Shown here piece after piece: positions 1 to 8,558 of a stretch of 64,000 nucleotides of DNA. Each line of letters begins with the position of its first letter. Position 1 is the stretch's first letter. A model generated the notes under the pieces. It did not search any database and was not told the DNA's origin. It saw only the letters and a list, made by a program, of their open reading frames with translations. The position numbers and the translations under genes were made by a program. The DNA is from Cyanobium sp. Cruz CV13-4-11 (GTDB taxonomy: Bacteria > Cyanobacteriota > Cyanobacteriia > PCC-6307 > Cyanobiaceae): positions 79,969-143,968 of the forward strand of contig NZ_JAGQCH010000008.1 in NCBI RefSeq assembly GCF_024346055.1. The letters run 5' to 3'.

Positions 1-124
1 CATAGCTCTCCGCAGAACGGGCTCCCGGAACCATCAGCAACTGGATGGCGGCAATCACCAAATACAACAGAACCAGCCCATTGACAATGGCAATGAGTGT
101 GAACACCTGTTGAATCGAGGCCAC
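1..124 (-). CDS. Partial membrane protein, N-terminal 41 residues only
   Basis: An open frame enters from the left edge and reads leftwards from a GTG at 124; a TTG at 142 is an in-frame alternative start. The visible N-terminus has one strongly hydrophobic segment (residues about 8-32, rich in L, V, I and A) and then a more polar stretch at the edge. This suggests a membrane-anchored or integral membrane protein. No family can be named from so short a piece. It is transcribed away from the Cax-type gene to its right. Both the frame and the start are uncertain. Confidence 0.45.
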   Translation of the reverse strand, partial: MASIQQVFTLIAIVNGLVLLYLVIAAIQLLMVPGARSAESY

Positions 125-448
125 TTTTCTTGGCGATGGCAACGGGTGAGCTTGTCGCGAGCTCCTGTTGTCGCTGCTGGCCTCGCCCCCCCCGTCTTCC
201 GGAGGACGGACCGGGATCTTCATCGCCTGAGGATTCTTTAGGCCCGTGGTGGCCTTCAGGGTGTCGGGCAATCAGGAGAATGCTGCTGAATCCATTCTGC
301 GCTGAAAGTCCCTGGTGCGCCGTCAACACCGCGACCCTGAAGGTCGTCGTAGGCCCACGATCCTGCAGCGTCCACGTTGATGGAGTGCCTGGCGATGGCC
401 CCGTTGGTCAACAATCGGTCACAATGGGTCACCGAATCGGCCCCCTCC
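125..448. other. Divergent intergenic region, no gene seen
   Basis: About 320 bases lie between the left-edge partial gene and the first likely start of the exchanger gene. I see no convincing coding frame, tRNA or T-run terminator. A small inverted repeat (CCGTC...GACGG) lies near 193-211. Promoters for both divergent genes are expected here, but I could not pick out clear -35/-10 elements. Confidence 0.4.
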
Positions 449-1561
449 ATGCCCGCTCGCCTGCGCATCGCCATCGGCCTGCTGGTGATGCTGCCGGTGG
501 CAGCGGCCGCCGACCGGCTCCACTGGGGCGATGGGATCGTCTTCGTCACCTCGATCCTTTCGATCATCCCCCTGGCGATCCTGCTCAGCACCGCCACAGA
601 GGAGCTGTCCATCACCCTTGGCCCCTCGATCGGGGCCCTGCTCAATGCCCTGTTCGGCAACGCAACCGAACTGATCATTGCCCTGGCAGCCCTGAAGGCC
701 GGTCTGGTGGACATCGTCAAGGCCAGCATCACCGGGACGGTGATGGCCAACCTGCTGCTGGCCCTGGGCCTGTCGATGCTGGTGGGGGGCATCGGCCGCA
801 CTGAGCAACGCTTCCAGCCGGTGGTGGCCCGGGTCAACGGTTCGGCCATGACCCTGGCCGTTCTGGCGATCCTGATCCCGAGCCTGCGGGGGATGGTGGC
901 TGGCGATGGGGGGCTGGATGCCGGCGCCGCCGAATCCTTTTCGCTGTTCGTGGCCTGGGTGCTGCTGGCCGTCTATGCCCTCACGCTGCTGTTCTCCTTG
1001 AAAACCCACCGCACTCTTTATGCGGTGGCGGAGGCCGACCTGCTCGAGGACGGAGCGGATCCAGACCACCCCGGCGCCAGTAGTCACCGCCCCCCCCTGC
1101 TGCCCTGGGTCGCCGTGCTGTTGGCGGCCACCGTTGGCCTGGCCTATGCCTCCGAGCTGTTTGTGGGCGTCGTCGAGACCGTCACCGAATCCCTCGGACT
1201 CTCGGCCCTGTTCACCGGTGTGATTCTGCTCCCCCTGCTGGGTGGTGCCGCCGAGTACCTCACCGCCGTGAGCATGGCGCGTAAGGACAAGATGGACCTG
1301 GCGGTGTCGGTGGCCCTGGGCTCCACCCTGCTGGTGGGGCTGCTGGTGGTGCCGGTGCTGCTGCTGGTGGCCCCCCTGCTCGGGCATCCGCTCGACCTCA
1401 GCTTCAACGTCTATGAGGTGGTGGCGGTGGCCACGGCCGTTCTGGTGAGCAACCTGGTCAGCCTCGACGGTCGCTCCGACTGGCTCGAGGGTGTGCTGCT
1501 GCTGGCCGCCTATGCCATCCTCGCCGCCGGGTTCTTCTTCCAGAGCAGCCCCCTGACATGA
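449..1561 (+). CDS. Cation/proton exchanger of the CaCA/Cax family
   Basis: This is a predicted inner-membrane Ca2+/H+ antiporter of about 370 residues, matching the size of bacterial Cax proteins, with roughly ten or eleven hydrophobic helices. The first half carries the Cax repeat signature GNATELI (residues about 70-76), followed by KAGLVDIVKASITG. An acidic loop (LLEDGADPD, around 198-206) separates the two halves, as is usual in the family. The second repeat is unusual: where family members normally show GNAAEH, this protein has GGAAEY (residues 265-270). In-frame starts exist upstream (TTG 377, ATG 380, ATG 395). I prefer ATG 449 because the family homology begins there, although no strong ribosome site decides it. 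The stop overlaps the next ATG by four bases, so the two genes are probably co-translated. Confidence 0.8.
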   Translation: MPARLRIAIGLLVMLPVAAAADRLHWGDGIVFVTSILSIIPLAILLSTATEELSITLGPSIGALLNALFGNATELIIALAALKAGLVDIVKASITGTVMANLLLALGLSMLVGGIGRTEQRFQPVVARVNGSAMTLAVLAILIPSLRGMVAGDGGLDAGAAESFSLFVAWVLLAVYALTLLFSLKTHRTLYAVAEADLLEDGADPDHPGASSHRPPLLPWVAVLLAATVGLAYASELFVGVVETVTESLGLSALFTGVILLPLLGGAAEYLTAVSMARKDKMDLAVSVALGSTLLVGLLVVPVLLLVAPLLGHPLDLSFNVYEVVAVATAVLVSNLVSLDGRSDWLEGVLLLAAYAILAAGFFFQSSPLT

Positions 1562-2739
1562 GCACAAAACCGGACGATTGCTCCCTGGCCGCCGCCGCTG
1601 GTCCGCCCCTGGCCCTGCGCGCCGGCGGCCCCTGGACGCGCCTGCTTCATGGGGCGGGGATGCAGTTGCTTCTGACCCTTCTGGTCCTGCTGGCGGCCCT
1701 GCTGCTGGGCCTGGCCTGGCTGGCCCTGGCGGCGGCCCTGCTGACGCTGGCCCTGGCCCTGCGCCAGCTTCTGCCGCCGCTCTGGCAGCTTCTGGTCCGC
1801 CACCTTGAAGACCCCCCCACGGTCCGGCTGGTGGCGACCCTCGCCCTGGTCCTGGCCCTGCTCTCGATTCCGCTGGCCCTCGGCTGGCTCGACCCGCTGC
1901 TGGCGATCTACCGCAACGGTGACTGGGAGGCGATCGGTGCCTTCGGCGAGGGGGTGATCGGGGCCGTCGGCTCGATCCTGGTGGCCTTGGTGGCCCTGAT
2001 GATCGCCTGGCGCCAGGTGATGGTGGATCAGCGGCTTACCACCCAGCAGAACCGCATCACCCAGGCCCAGACGATTGACAGCTTCATCCATGGCATCTCG
2101 GAGCTGATCAGCGACGAGGAGGGGCTGCTGGAGGACTGGCCCCTGGAGCGCATGCTGGCGGAGGGACGTCTGGCGGCGGTTCTGAGCAGCATCGATGGCG
2201 ACGGCAAGGCAAGGATCCTTCGCTTCCTCTCCCACGCCAGGCTTCTCACCCCCCTGCGCCGCGACCAGCGGCTGGGACGCGCCATCCTCGACGGCGAGGG
2301 CAGCTACGAAGAAGACCGGCCGAAGGGGGTTCCCGTCATCCGCTTGCAGAGCATGCTGCGGGGAGCTGATCTCGCCGGCACCGACCTGCGGGCCATCGAC
2401 TTCAACGGTGCCGATCTCTCCGGCGCCGACCTCTCCGGCGCTGACCTGGCCGAGGCCAACCTGGCGGCCGTCAACCTCGTCGGGGCCAATCTCCAGGGCT
2501 CCTGCCTGCAGGCCACCCGGTTCTTTTACGGGGATGCCCTGGTGGCCACCCCGCACCAGGCCCAGATCGAGCCGGATCACACCGAGGGCATTGGCACCGG
2601 TGCCCGGGTGGAGAACGTCAATCTCAGTGGGGTTCGGCAGCTGGATCCGGGCAACCGCGCCTACCTGGCGGCCTGGTGCGGGGTTCGCTCCCGCCAGACT
2701 CTGCCTGGTGGCGTCAAGGGTCTCCCCAACCGGCTGTAA
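1558..2739 (+). CDS. Membrane protein with C-terminal pentapeptide repeats
   Basis: The protein has 393 residues. Its N-terminal third contains two or three hydrophobic segments (about 35-75, 90-112 and 136-152) rich in L and A. A helical, polar stretch follows (VMVDQRLTTQQNRITQAQ). Residues about 263-318 form a pentapeptide-repeat run of the A(D/N)LxX type, for example GADLSGADLSGADLAEANL. Pentapeptide repeats fold as a right-handed quadrilateral beta helix and usually mediate binding; no enzymatic motif is visible. Its start overlaps the exchanger stop by four bases (ATGA), so it could be an accessory of that transporter, which is inference from arrangement only. Function is unknown. Confidence 0.8.
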   Translation: MSTKPDDCSLAAAAGPPLALRAGGPWTRLLHGAGMQLLLTLLVLLAALLLGLAWLALAAALLTLALALRQLLPPLWQLLVRHLEDPPTVRLVATLALVLALLSIPLALGWLDPLLAIYRNGDWEAIGAFGEGVIGAVGSILVALVALMIAWRQVMVDQRLTTQQNRITQAQTIDSFIHGISELISDEEGLLEDWPLERMLAEGRLAAVLSSIDGDGKARILRFLSHARLLTPLRRDQRLGRAILDGEGSYEEDRPKGVPVIRLQSMLRGADLAGTDLRAIDFNGADLSGADLSGADLAEANLAAVNLVGANLQGSCLQATRFFYGDALVATPHQAQIEPDHTEGIGTGARVENVNLSGVRQLDPGNRAYLAAWCGVRSRQTLPGGVKGLPNRL

Positions 2740-2757
2740 GGTCGGGCGATCCATCCT

Positions 2758-2842
2758 GGAGGGGTGGTCGAGTGGTTGATGGCTCCGGTCTTGAAAACCG
2801 GCGAGGTGAAAGCCTCCGCGGGTTCGAATCCCGCCCCCTCCG
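2758..2842 (+). tRNA. tRNA-Ser (anticodon UGA)
   Basis: An 85-base class II tRNA. The acceptor stem is GGAGGGG (2758-2764) with CCCCTCC (2835-2841), and the discriminator base is G at 2842. The T-loop is GGTTCGAATCC, the anticodon loop reads CTTGAAA giving UGA, and a long variable arm typical of tRNA-Ser is present. CCA is not encoded. It sits between the pentapeptide gene and the convergent helicase gene; no integrase or attachment-site duplication is visible beside it. Confidence 0.96.
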
Positions 2843-2877
2843 TCTTTCTCCCCAGGCCCGTCCCTGCGTCCGGCGGC

Positions 2878-5388
2878 TCAGGTCCCCTCGGCCCGTTCCG
2901 CCTGCTGCCGCAGCTTCTGGAGCCGCTCCAGCAGCGATTCGTTGCTCATCCGGTTGTTGAGCCGCTCCGCCAGCAGGGGGAAGGCCATTGGGCCGGGACG
3001 GAGCAGGCGCCGCTGCAGCCATTCACTCCCGCGCAGGCGCTGCAGGGTGCTGAGCAGGCGTTCGAGGTCGAGCTGTTCCTCCAGCACTTCACCGCGGGCC
3101 TGGGCCAGCAGCAGGTTGCCGGGTTCGTGGCGCTCGAACACATCAAAGAGCAGGGCGGCACTGATCTGCAACTGGCCGCCGGAGCGGGCCTGGCCGGGGT
3201 AGCCGTTGACCACCAGTCCACTCACCTGGGCGATGGAACGGAACCGACGGCGGCACAACTCCGAGAGGTTCACGGCCCCCTCCAGATCCTGAAGCAGACC
3301 TTCCGGATCCAGCAGGGTCTGGCCATGCCGCTCGAGCAGCTCCTCGAAGGGGTAGTCCCGGGCCGCGAGCAGCTCGAAGCCGTAGTCGTTCACCGACACC
3401 GTGAAGGTGCCGGGTTGATGGCGGGCCAGCCGCCATGACCAGAGGAAGCCCAGGCCCTCATGCACGAAGCGTCCTTCGAAGGGGTAGGCGTAGAGATGGC
3501 TGCCCTCCCGGGTGTGACACACCTCCACCAGAAACTGCTGGCTCCGGGGCAGGGCGGAGAGCTGCACCTGGCGCTCCAGCAGCGGCCGCAGGGCCTGCAG
3601 TTCGGGTGTGTCCAGCATGAATCCCTTCTCCCCATCGAGGGCGCGGGCGCAGCGGTCGACCTCTGCGCGCAGATGGGCGCTGAGCAGATCGGAGAGGGCC
3701 ATCTGGCCCCCGCCCCAGGCCGGCACCGTGGCGCTGCGGCGCGTCGTGGCCTTGACCATCGCCGTCATCTCCCGCAACCTGACGAACTCCAGCTGGCGCC
3801 CGGCGAAGAAGAAGACATCCCCGGGTTTGAGCCGGCCGATGAACACTTCCTCCACATGCCCCAGCACGGCCCCGCGCACGAAGCGCACGGTCACGGCCCG
3901 ATCGGCGCTGATCGTGCCGATGTTGAGCCGGTGCAGGCGGGCCACGGCCGTCTCCCGCACCACGAAGCGCTGGGGGACGCCCGCGCCTGCCTCCGGCGGC
4001 TCCCGCTCCAGCTTGCGGTAGCGCGGATAGGCCCCCAGGCAGTCCCCCCCGTGCTCGAGAAAGCGCAGGCACCACTCCCAGCGGCTCCGCTCCAGCTGGC
4101 GGTAGCTCCAGGTGCGGCGCACGGCCTCAAACGTCGCCTCGGGCTCGAAGCCCGGACCGCAGGCCAGGGTCACCAGATGCTGCAGCAGCACATCGAGCGG
4201 CTCCTCTGGCGGGCGGCGGTGTTCCACCAGCCCCACCCCCAGCCCCCGGCGCATCGCGGAGACCTCCAGCAGTTCCAGGGCGTTGGTGGGCATGAACAGC
4301 ACCTGGGCCGTGCCGCCCGGGGCATGGGCAGAACGTCCAGCCCGCTGCAGCAGGCGGGCCAGGTTCTTGGCACTGCCGATCTGCACCACCCGCTCCACCG
4401 GCTGGAAGTCGACCCCCAGATCGAGGGAGCTGGTGCAGACCACCCAGCGGATCGTGGCGGCCTTTACCCCCGCCTCGATGGCCTCGCGCTCGGACCGGTC
4501 GATGGCGCTGTGGTGCAGGGCCAGGGACCCTTCCATCTCGGGGCAGGCGAAGCGCAGGCACTGGTGCCAGCGCTCGGCCTGGTTGCGGGTGTTGGTGAAC
4601 AGCAGCGTGGAGACCGTGGGCTCCATGGCCGCCACCAGCTCCTCATACATGCGCAGGCCCAGATGGCCGGCCCAGGGGAAGCCGTCGATCGTGTCGGGCA
4701 GCAGGCTGCGGATTTCGGTGTCCCGCCGGATCCGCGCCGTGATGATCAGCGGCTCGACGCCGGCACCCACCGCGGCCCGGGCCGCCTCCTCCAGGTTGCC
4801 GATGGTGGCGCTGATCGCCCAGGTGCGCAGGGCCGGCCGCCGGCTCCGCAGCCAGCTCAGGCACAGCTCGCTCTGGGAGCCCCGCTTGCTGCCCATCAGC
4901 TCGTGCCATTCGTCGATCACCACCGCCTCGAGGTCGGCGAACAGGGCCTCGGCCCGGGGGCTGGCCAGCAGCAGCGACAGGGACTCCGGGGTGGTGATCA
5001 GGATCTGCGGCGGCGTCTTCAGCTGCTTGCCGCGTTCGTGGCTGCTGGTGTCACCGTTGCGCAGTCCCACCCGCAGCGGCCAGCCCATGGTGTCGATCGG
5101 TTCCCGGATCGCCAGCAGCAGGTCGCGGCTCAGGGCCCGCAGGGGTGTCAGCACCACCAGGCGCAGACCACCCGCAGGCCCGGCGCCATCGTTCTCCGCC
5201 AGCATGGCCGCAATCGGCCCCATCACGGCGGCGTAGGTCTTGCCGGAGCCGGTGGGCACCTGGATCAGGCCGCTGGCCCCCTCCAGGTAGGCCCGCCAGC
5301 TCTGCCGCTGGAAGGGCATCGGCCGCCAGCCGCGGCGGTCGAACCAGGCCTCGATCGGCCGCAGCGCCGCCGCGGTGGAAGGGGTCAA
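2878..5388 (-). CDS. Lhr-like ligase-associated DEXH-box helicase
   Basis: An 836-residue superfamily 2 helicase. Walker A is PTGSGKT (about residues 45-51) and the DExH box is VVIDEWHEL (about 160). Motif III-type SATIGNLEEA, motif V-type TSSLDLGVDF and motif VI QRAGRSAH follow. A long C-terminal region after the helicase core agrees with the Lhr-core family that is encoded with an ATP-dependent ligase and a beta-CASP exonuclease in a repair module. Both partners occur a few kb away (9176-10840 and 11519-12547), so the module is split here. The start lies 12 bases after the stop of the DUF350 gene, on the same strand, so co-transcription with that membrane protein is likely. Confidence 0.9.
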   Translation of the reverse strand: MTPSTAAALRPIEAWFDRRGWRPMPFQRQSWRAYLEGASGLIQVPTGSGKTYAAVMGPIAAMLAENDGAGPAGGLRLVVLTPLRALSRDLLLAIREPIDTMGWPLRVGLRNGDTSSHERGKQLKTPPQILITTPESLSLLLASPRAEALFADLEAVVIDEWHELMGSKRGSQSELCLSWLRSRRPALRTWAISATIGNLEEAARAAVGAGVEPLIITARIRRDTEIRSLLPDTIDGFPWAGHLGLRMYEELVAAMEPTVSTLLFTNTRNQAERWHQCLRFACPEMEGSLALHHSAIDRSEREAIEAGVKAATIRWVVCTSSLDLGVDFQPVERVVQIGSAKNLARLLQRAGRSAHAPGGTAQVLFMPTNALELLEVSAMRRGLGVGLVEHRRPPEEPLDVLLQHLVTLACGPGFEPEATFEAVRRTWSYRQLERSRWEWCLRFLEHGGDCLGAYPRYRKLEREPPEAGAGVPQRFVVRETAVARLHRLNIGTISADRAVTVRFVRGAVLGHVEEVFIGRLKPGDVFFFAGRQLEFVRLREMTAMVKATTRRSATVPAWGGGQMALSDLLSAHLRAEVDRCARALDGEKGFMLDTPELQALRPLLERQVQLSALPRSQQFLVEVCHTREGSHLYAYPFEGRFVHEGLGFLWSWRLARHQPGTFTVSVNDYGFELLAARDYPFEELLERHGQTLLDPEGLLQDLEGAVNLSELCRRRFRSIAQVSGLVVNGYPGQARSGGQLQISAALLFDVFERHEPGNLLLAQARGEVLEEQLDLERLLSTLQRLRGSEWLQRRLLRPGPMAFPLLAERLNNRMSNESLLERLQKLRQQAERAEGT

Positions 5389-5400
5389 GGGGGCGGCGGA

Positions 5401-5610
5401 TCAGGTGGAAAGCACCGCCACCACCACGGCGGCGATGGCCAGGATCACGGCCCCCAGCACCACCCCGGCGGCGATGTTGCCCCGGCGGATCTCGGCGCGG
5501 TAGTCGATCGGCGAGAGGCGATCGAAGAGCAGCAGCCCGAGGTAGATGAGGATGATGCCCAGAAAGGTCCAGCCGACCATCAGCAGCATCTGGAGCAGTG
5601 GTTTGACCAT
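5401..5610 (-). CDS. Small DUF350-family membrane protein
   Basis: A 69-residue protein with two hydrophobic helices (residues about 5-29 and 46-68) joined by a charged loop containing DYRAEIRRGNIAAGVV. This matches the DUF350 (YjfL-like) unit, which in longer relatives is duplicated. The family is often encoded near membrane-fused spermidine synthases and DUF4178 proteins; both occur here in the divergent operon starting at 5665. The gene is the first of a leftward pair with the helicase, 12 bases apart. Only 54 bases separate its start from the divergent operon, so the two directions probably share a promoter region. Molecular function is unknown. Confidence 0.8.
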   Translation of the reverse strand: MVKPLLQMLLMVGWTFLGIILIYLGLLLFDRLSPIDYRAEIRRGNIAAGVVLGAVILAIAAVVVAVLST

Positions 5611-5664
5611 CCCCTCGTTTCAACGCCGTCACCACCGTAGGGATGGACAGGGGGTCAGCTCCTG

Positions 5665-6699
5665 ATGGCGCCGGCTTCCCTGGGCGGGCGTCGCGATCCG
5701 GCCCTGCTGCTCTGGCCCCTGGCCAGCCTGGTGCTGCCGCTGCTTCCCCTGCTGGTGCTGCTGCTGTCAGCCCTGGAAGGGCAACGCCGGCTGCTGATGG
5801 TGGTGCCGGAGGGTCAGCGGGTGCTCAGTGTCCCCTTCGTGTTGGAGGACGGTTGGTTGGGCAGCCCCCGGCTGGAACTGACGGCCGAGATCCCGCCCAA
5901 CAGCTTGATCGCGCTGGAGGTGGCCCTCCTCGACGCCAGCGGCCGCACCGTGCTGGACCTCACCAAGGATGGCTGGCGTGCCAGTGGTACCTGGGCGGAG
6001 GAGGGGGAGACCGGCACCTGGCAGGAAGACGACGCGGGCCTGGCGCTGGCGCTGCGTCCCGGCCGCAGCGGCCGCTTCCAGTTGGCGGTGCAGGTGCAGG
6101 ATCTGCTCGATGAGGCGGGCCAGCCGCTGCCCAGCCCGGTTGTCGTGCGCGGCAGCGTGCGCAACCACAGCGTTGAGGCCCCGCTGCTGTTGTTCACCGC
6201 CGTGCTGTCGCTGGCGGTGGTGCAGGTGCTGCTGCTGGCCTGCTACGGCATCAGCCGGGGCCGCTGGGTCCAGCGCAGCCAGGAGGCAAGCGCCGCGATC
6301 CGCTGCGAGGCCGGTGGCCCGGGGCTGGTGCGACTGGGCGTGGTGGCACGCTGGGAGCTGCCCCATGACGATCCGCCGCTGGGGGCGCCCCCGGACCCAG
6401 CGCCCCTGGAGCTACGGGTGAGCGATGCCCAGGGGCGCCCCCTCCTGCAGCATTGGGAGAGGGTCGCCGTCGCCCACCGCTCCAATGATGGCGACCACTG
6501 GTTGTCCGTGCGCCTCACCCTGCACCTGCGGCTTCCGGAACACGCCAGCTACCGCTTTCGGGTGGCGCTGCCGGAGGCGTTCCGTGTTGCTGGCGACGCC
6601 TGGGAGATCGAATGGCTGCAGCTCACGGTCGAGGACGGTCGGATGACCGCCTGGCCGGTGTCCGTTCTGCCCCTGGGAGGGGCGGTGGAGGGCCGCTGA
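5665..6699 (+). CDS. Unknown membrane protein, first gene of SpeE/DUF4178 operon
   Basis: A 344-residue protein I cannot assign to a named family. A hydrophobic segment at residues about 14-37 anchors the N-terminus. A beta-rich domain of about 135 residues follows, probably outside the cytoplasm. A second membrane segment is at about 174-196, and a second soluble domain of about 145 residues ends the protein. The layout suggests a two-span protein with a domain on each side of the membrane. It is followed after one base by a 77-residue membrane protein and then by the spermidine-synthase-like gene, which points to a shared role. No catalytic motif is seen. Confidence 0.7.
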   Translation: MAPASLGGRRDPALLLWPLASLVLPLLPLLVLLLSALEGQRRLLMVVPEGQRVLSVPFVLEDGWLGSPRLELTAEIPPNSLIALEVALLDASGRTVLDLTKDGWRASGTWAEEGETGTWQEDDAGLALALRPGRSGRFQLAVQVQDLLDEAGQPLPSPVVVRGSVRNHSVEAPLLLFTAVLSLAVVQVLLLACYGISRGRWVQRSQEASAAIRCEAGGPGLVRLGVVARWELPHDDPPLGAPPDPAPLELRVSDAQGRPLLQHWERVAVAHRSNDGDHWLSVRLTLHLRLPEHASYRFRVALPEAFRVAGDAWEIEWLQLTVEDGRMTAWPVSVLPLGGAVEGR

Positions 6700-6700
6700 G

Positions 6701-6934
6701 ATGGCCGACGAACGGGGACTGCTGCTGCTGCTGGCCGTTGCGGCGGTTGCCATCGGCACCGTCACGGCCGTGACCCGCCCCGGCCTCTGGCGCCTCGGCC
6801 AGGACGGCACCCCCACCGCCGGCAGCGGTGTGCGCTACGGCGGCAGCTACCGGGCCGGGCGATGGGTGGCGGCCCCGTCCCGTCGCCAGGACTGGTCCGG
6901 CTTCCAGGGGCGCGGTCCCGGCGCGGCCAAGTGA
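6701..6934 (+). CDS. Small single-span membrane protein of unknown function
   Basis: A 77-residue protein with one N-terminal hydrophobic helix (residues about 6-23) and a Gly/Arg/Ser-rich soluble tail containing YGGSYRAGRW. It starts one base after the stop of the preceding gene. Its stop overlaps the GTG start of the spermidine-synthase-like gene in a GTGA junction. The tight packing on both sides is the main evidence that it is real. No family is recognised. Confidence 0.65.
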   Translation: MADERGLLLLLAVAAVAIGTVTAVTRPGLWRLGQDGTPTAGSGVRYGGSYRAGRWVAAPSRRQDWSGFQGRGPGAAK

Positions 6935-8478
6935 CGTCGCGGCGCTTTGCGGCCCTCACACCCCTGCAGGTGCGGGTGCTGCTGGCGGCGGCGGCCCTGT
7001 CCTCCAGCGTCAGCCTCGTGCTGGAGCTGATGCTGGCCACCCAGGCCAGTTACCTGCTGGGCAACCATGCCCTGGCCACCGGCGTGGTGATTGGCACGTT
7101 CCTCGCCGCCATGGGCCTGGGGGCCTGGCTGAGCCAGTTCCTGGCCGTTGGCCCCGAGCCCGGCTTCGCCTTGCTGCAGTGGTTTCTGGCCGTGGAACTG
7201 GCCCTGGCTCCCCTGTGCCTGCTGGCGCCCCTGGCCCTGTTCGCCCTCTTCCGGGTGGGCGGGCCGGTGTGGCTGGGCCTGGTGGTCTGCACCGTGCTGG
7301 TGGGGGTGCTCGGTGGGATGGAGGTGCCGCTGCTGACCCGGTTGCTGGAGTGCGGTCAGCAGCTCCGGGTGGCCCTGGCCCGGGTGCTGGCCCTCGATTA
7401 CCTGGGGGCTCTGGTGGGGGCCCTGCTGTTCCCCCTGGTGTTGCTGCCCTGGCTGGGCCTCCTGCCCACCGCCGGCCTGCTGGCTTTGGTGCCGTTGGCC
7501 AGTTGCGTGGCCATCGCTGTTGTTTTCCCGGTGGGGGGCCGCTGGCGCCGCGCGATCGCCGTGGCTTTCCCTGTGATCGCCCTGGCCGGCTGGGGACTCG
7601 TTCCCCTCGGCGACCGGATCGAGGATGGCCTCTACGACGATCCGGTGGTGAGCCGTCTCCAGAGCCGCCACCAGCGCATCGTGCTCACCCGCCGCCGCGA
7701 CGACCTGCGGCTGTTCCTTGACGGCCAGCTGCAGTTCTCGAGCCTCGACGAGTACCGCTACCACGAGGCCCTGGTGCATCCGGCGATGGCGCTGCAGGGC
7801 CGGCCGCAGCGGGTGTTGCTGCTGGGGGCCGGCGATGGCCTGGCCCTGCGGGAGGTGCTGCGCTGGCCCGCGGTGCGGCAGGTGGATGTGGTGGAGCTCG
7901 ACCCGGAGATGGTGCGCCTGGCGAAGGAGCAGCCGTTTCTGCGGCGCCTCAACGGCGCCAGCCTGGAGGACGGGCGGGTGCAGCTCGTCATCGGCGATGC
8001 CTTCGAGAGGGTGCGGCAGCTGCGGGGCCGCTACGACGTGATCATTGCCGACTTCCCCGACCCGGCCACGCCGCCGCTGGCCCGCCTGTACAGCGTCACC
8101 TTCTATGGGCGCCTGCTGCGGCGTCTGGCCCCCGACGGGATGCTGGTCACCCAGGCCTCGACGCCGTTCTTCAGCCCCAAGGTGCTGGCCTCGATCCAGG
8201 CCACCCTGGGCGAGTTGAACCTGACCACCCGGCCCTACGGCGTGGACGTGCCCAGCTTCGGCCCGTGGGGATTCGTGCTGGCCCACCGGGACCGGAAGCC
8301 ACCGGCACAGGCTGAGCTGCCCTTCCAGGGCCGCTGGATCGACCAGGGACAGCTGGACCGGCTCTTTCCCCTGAGCCGGGATCTGGCCCTGCCGCCGGGG
8401 GAGCGGGTGTTGCCTAACCGCCTTCACCGGCCGGTGCTGGCCGACTACCAGCGCCAGGGCCGCTGGCGGGAGAATTGA
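6931..8478 (+). CDS. Membrane-fused spermidine synthase-like protein
   Basis: About 515 residues. Residues 1-225 form roughly seven hydrophobic helices. The rest is a spermidine/spermine-synthase (aminopropyltransferase) fold: LDGQLQFSS and EYRYHE (263-279), the nucleotide-binding GAGDG (299-303), VELDPEM around 322, GDAF around 355 and the substrate-site region ADFPDP (373-378). The retained YHE and D..DP residues suggest it may still transfer an aminopropyl group from decarboxylated AdoMet. No AdoMet decarboxylase gene is in the window. GTG at 6931 is chosen because it overlaps the upstream stop and sits just before the first helix; an upstream ATG at 6862 would run through the preceding gene. 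Membrane-fused synthases like this travel with DUF350 and DUF4178 proteins, as here. Confidence 0.85.
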   Translation: MTSRRFAALTPLQVRVLLAAAALSSSVSLVLELMLATQASYLLGNHALATGVVIGTFLAAMGLGAWLSQFLAVGPEPGFALLQWFLAVELALAPLCLLAPLALFALFRVGGPVWLGLVVCTVLVGVLGGMEVPLLTRLLECGQQLRVALARVLALDYLGALVGALLFPLVLLPWLGLLPTAGLLALVPLASCVAIAVVFPVGGRWRRAIAVAFPVIALAGWGLVPLGDRIEDGLYDDPVVSRLQSRHQRIVLTRRRDDLRLFLDGQLQFSSLDEYRYHEALVHPAMALQGRPQRVLLLGAGDGLALREVLRWPAVRQVDVVELDPEMVRLAKEQPFLRRLNGASLEDGRVQLVIGDAFERVRQLRGRYDVIIADFPDPATPPLARLYSVTFYGRLLRRLAPDGMLVTQASTPFFSPKVLASIQATLGELNLTTRPYGVDVPSFGPWGFVLAHRDRKPPAQAELPFQGRWIDQGQLDRLFPLSRDLALPPGERVLPNRLHRPVLADYQRQGRWREN

Positions 8479-8558
8479 TCAGCGCCTTTCGCCGAGTCGG
8501 TCCACCAGCCTCCATAAGCTGAGCCAGCCGGCCGTGATGGTCCGGCCCCTGCGCACCG

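Noticed and set aside
2758..2842. tRNA-Ser genes as integration sites for a mobile element
   Set aside because: No integrase, no duplicated tRNA 3' end and no shift to foreign-looking genes was seen next to either tRNA-Ser gene.
3460..5640. Very long rightward open frame opposite the Lhr-like helicase
   Set aside because: Its product is low-complexity, rich in Gln, Gly, His, Arg and Pro, and it lies fully antisense to a clear helicase. High GC makes stop codons rare in such antisense frames. Similar long frames opposite recQ, ftsH, the MacB-like gene, dxs and htpG were rejected for the same reason.
7552..7559. GCGATCGC palindromes (HIP1), also at 24688, 45340 and 63365
   Set aside because: I noticed only about four copies in 64 kb. 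That is close to what a GC content near 68% would give by chance, so there is no enrichment to report.
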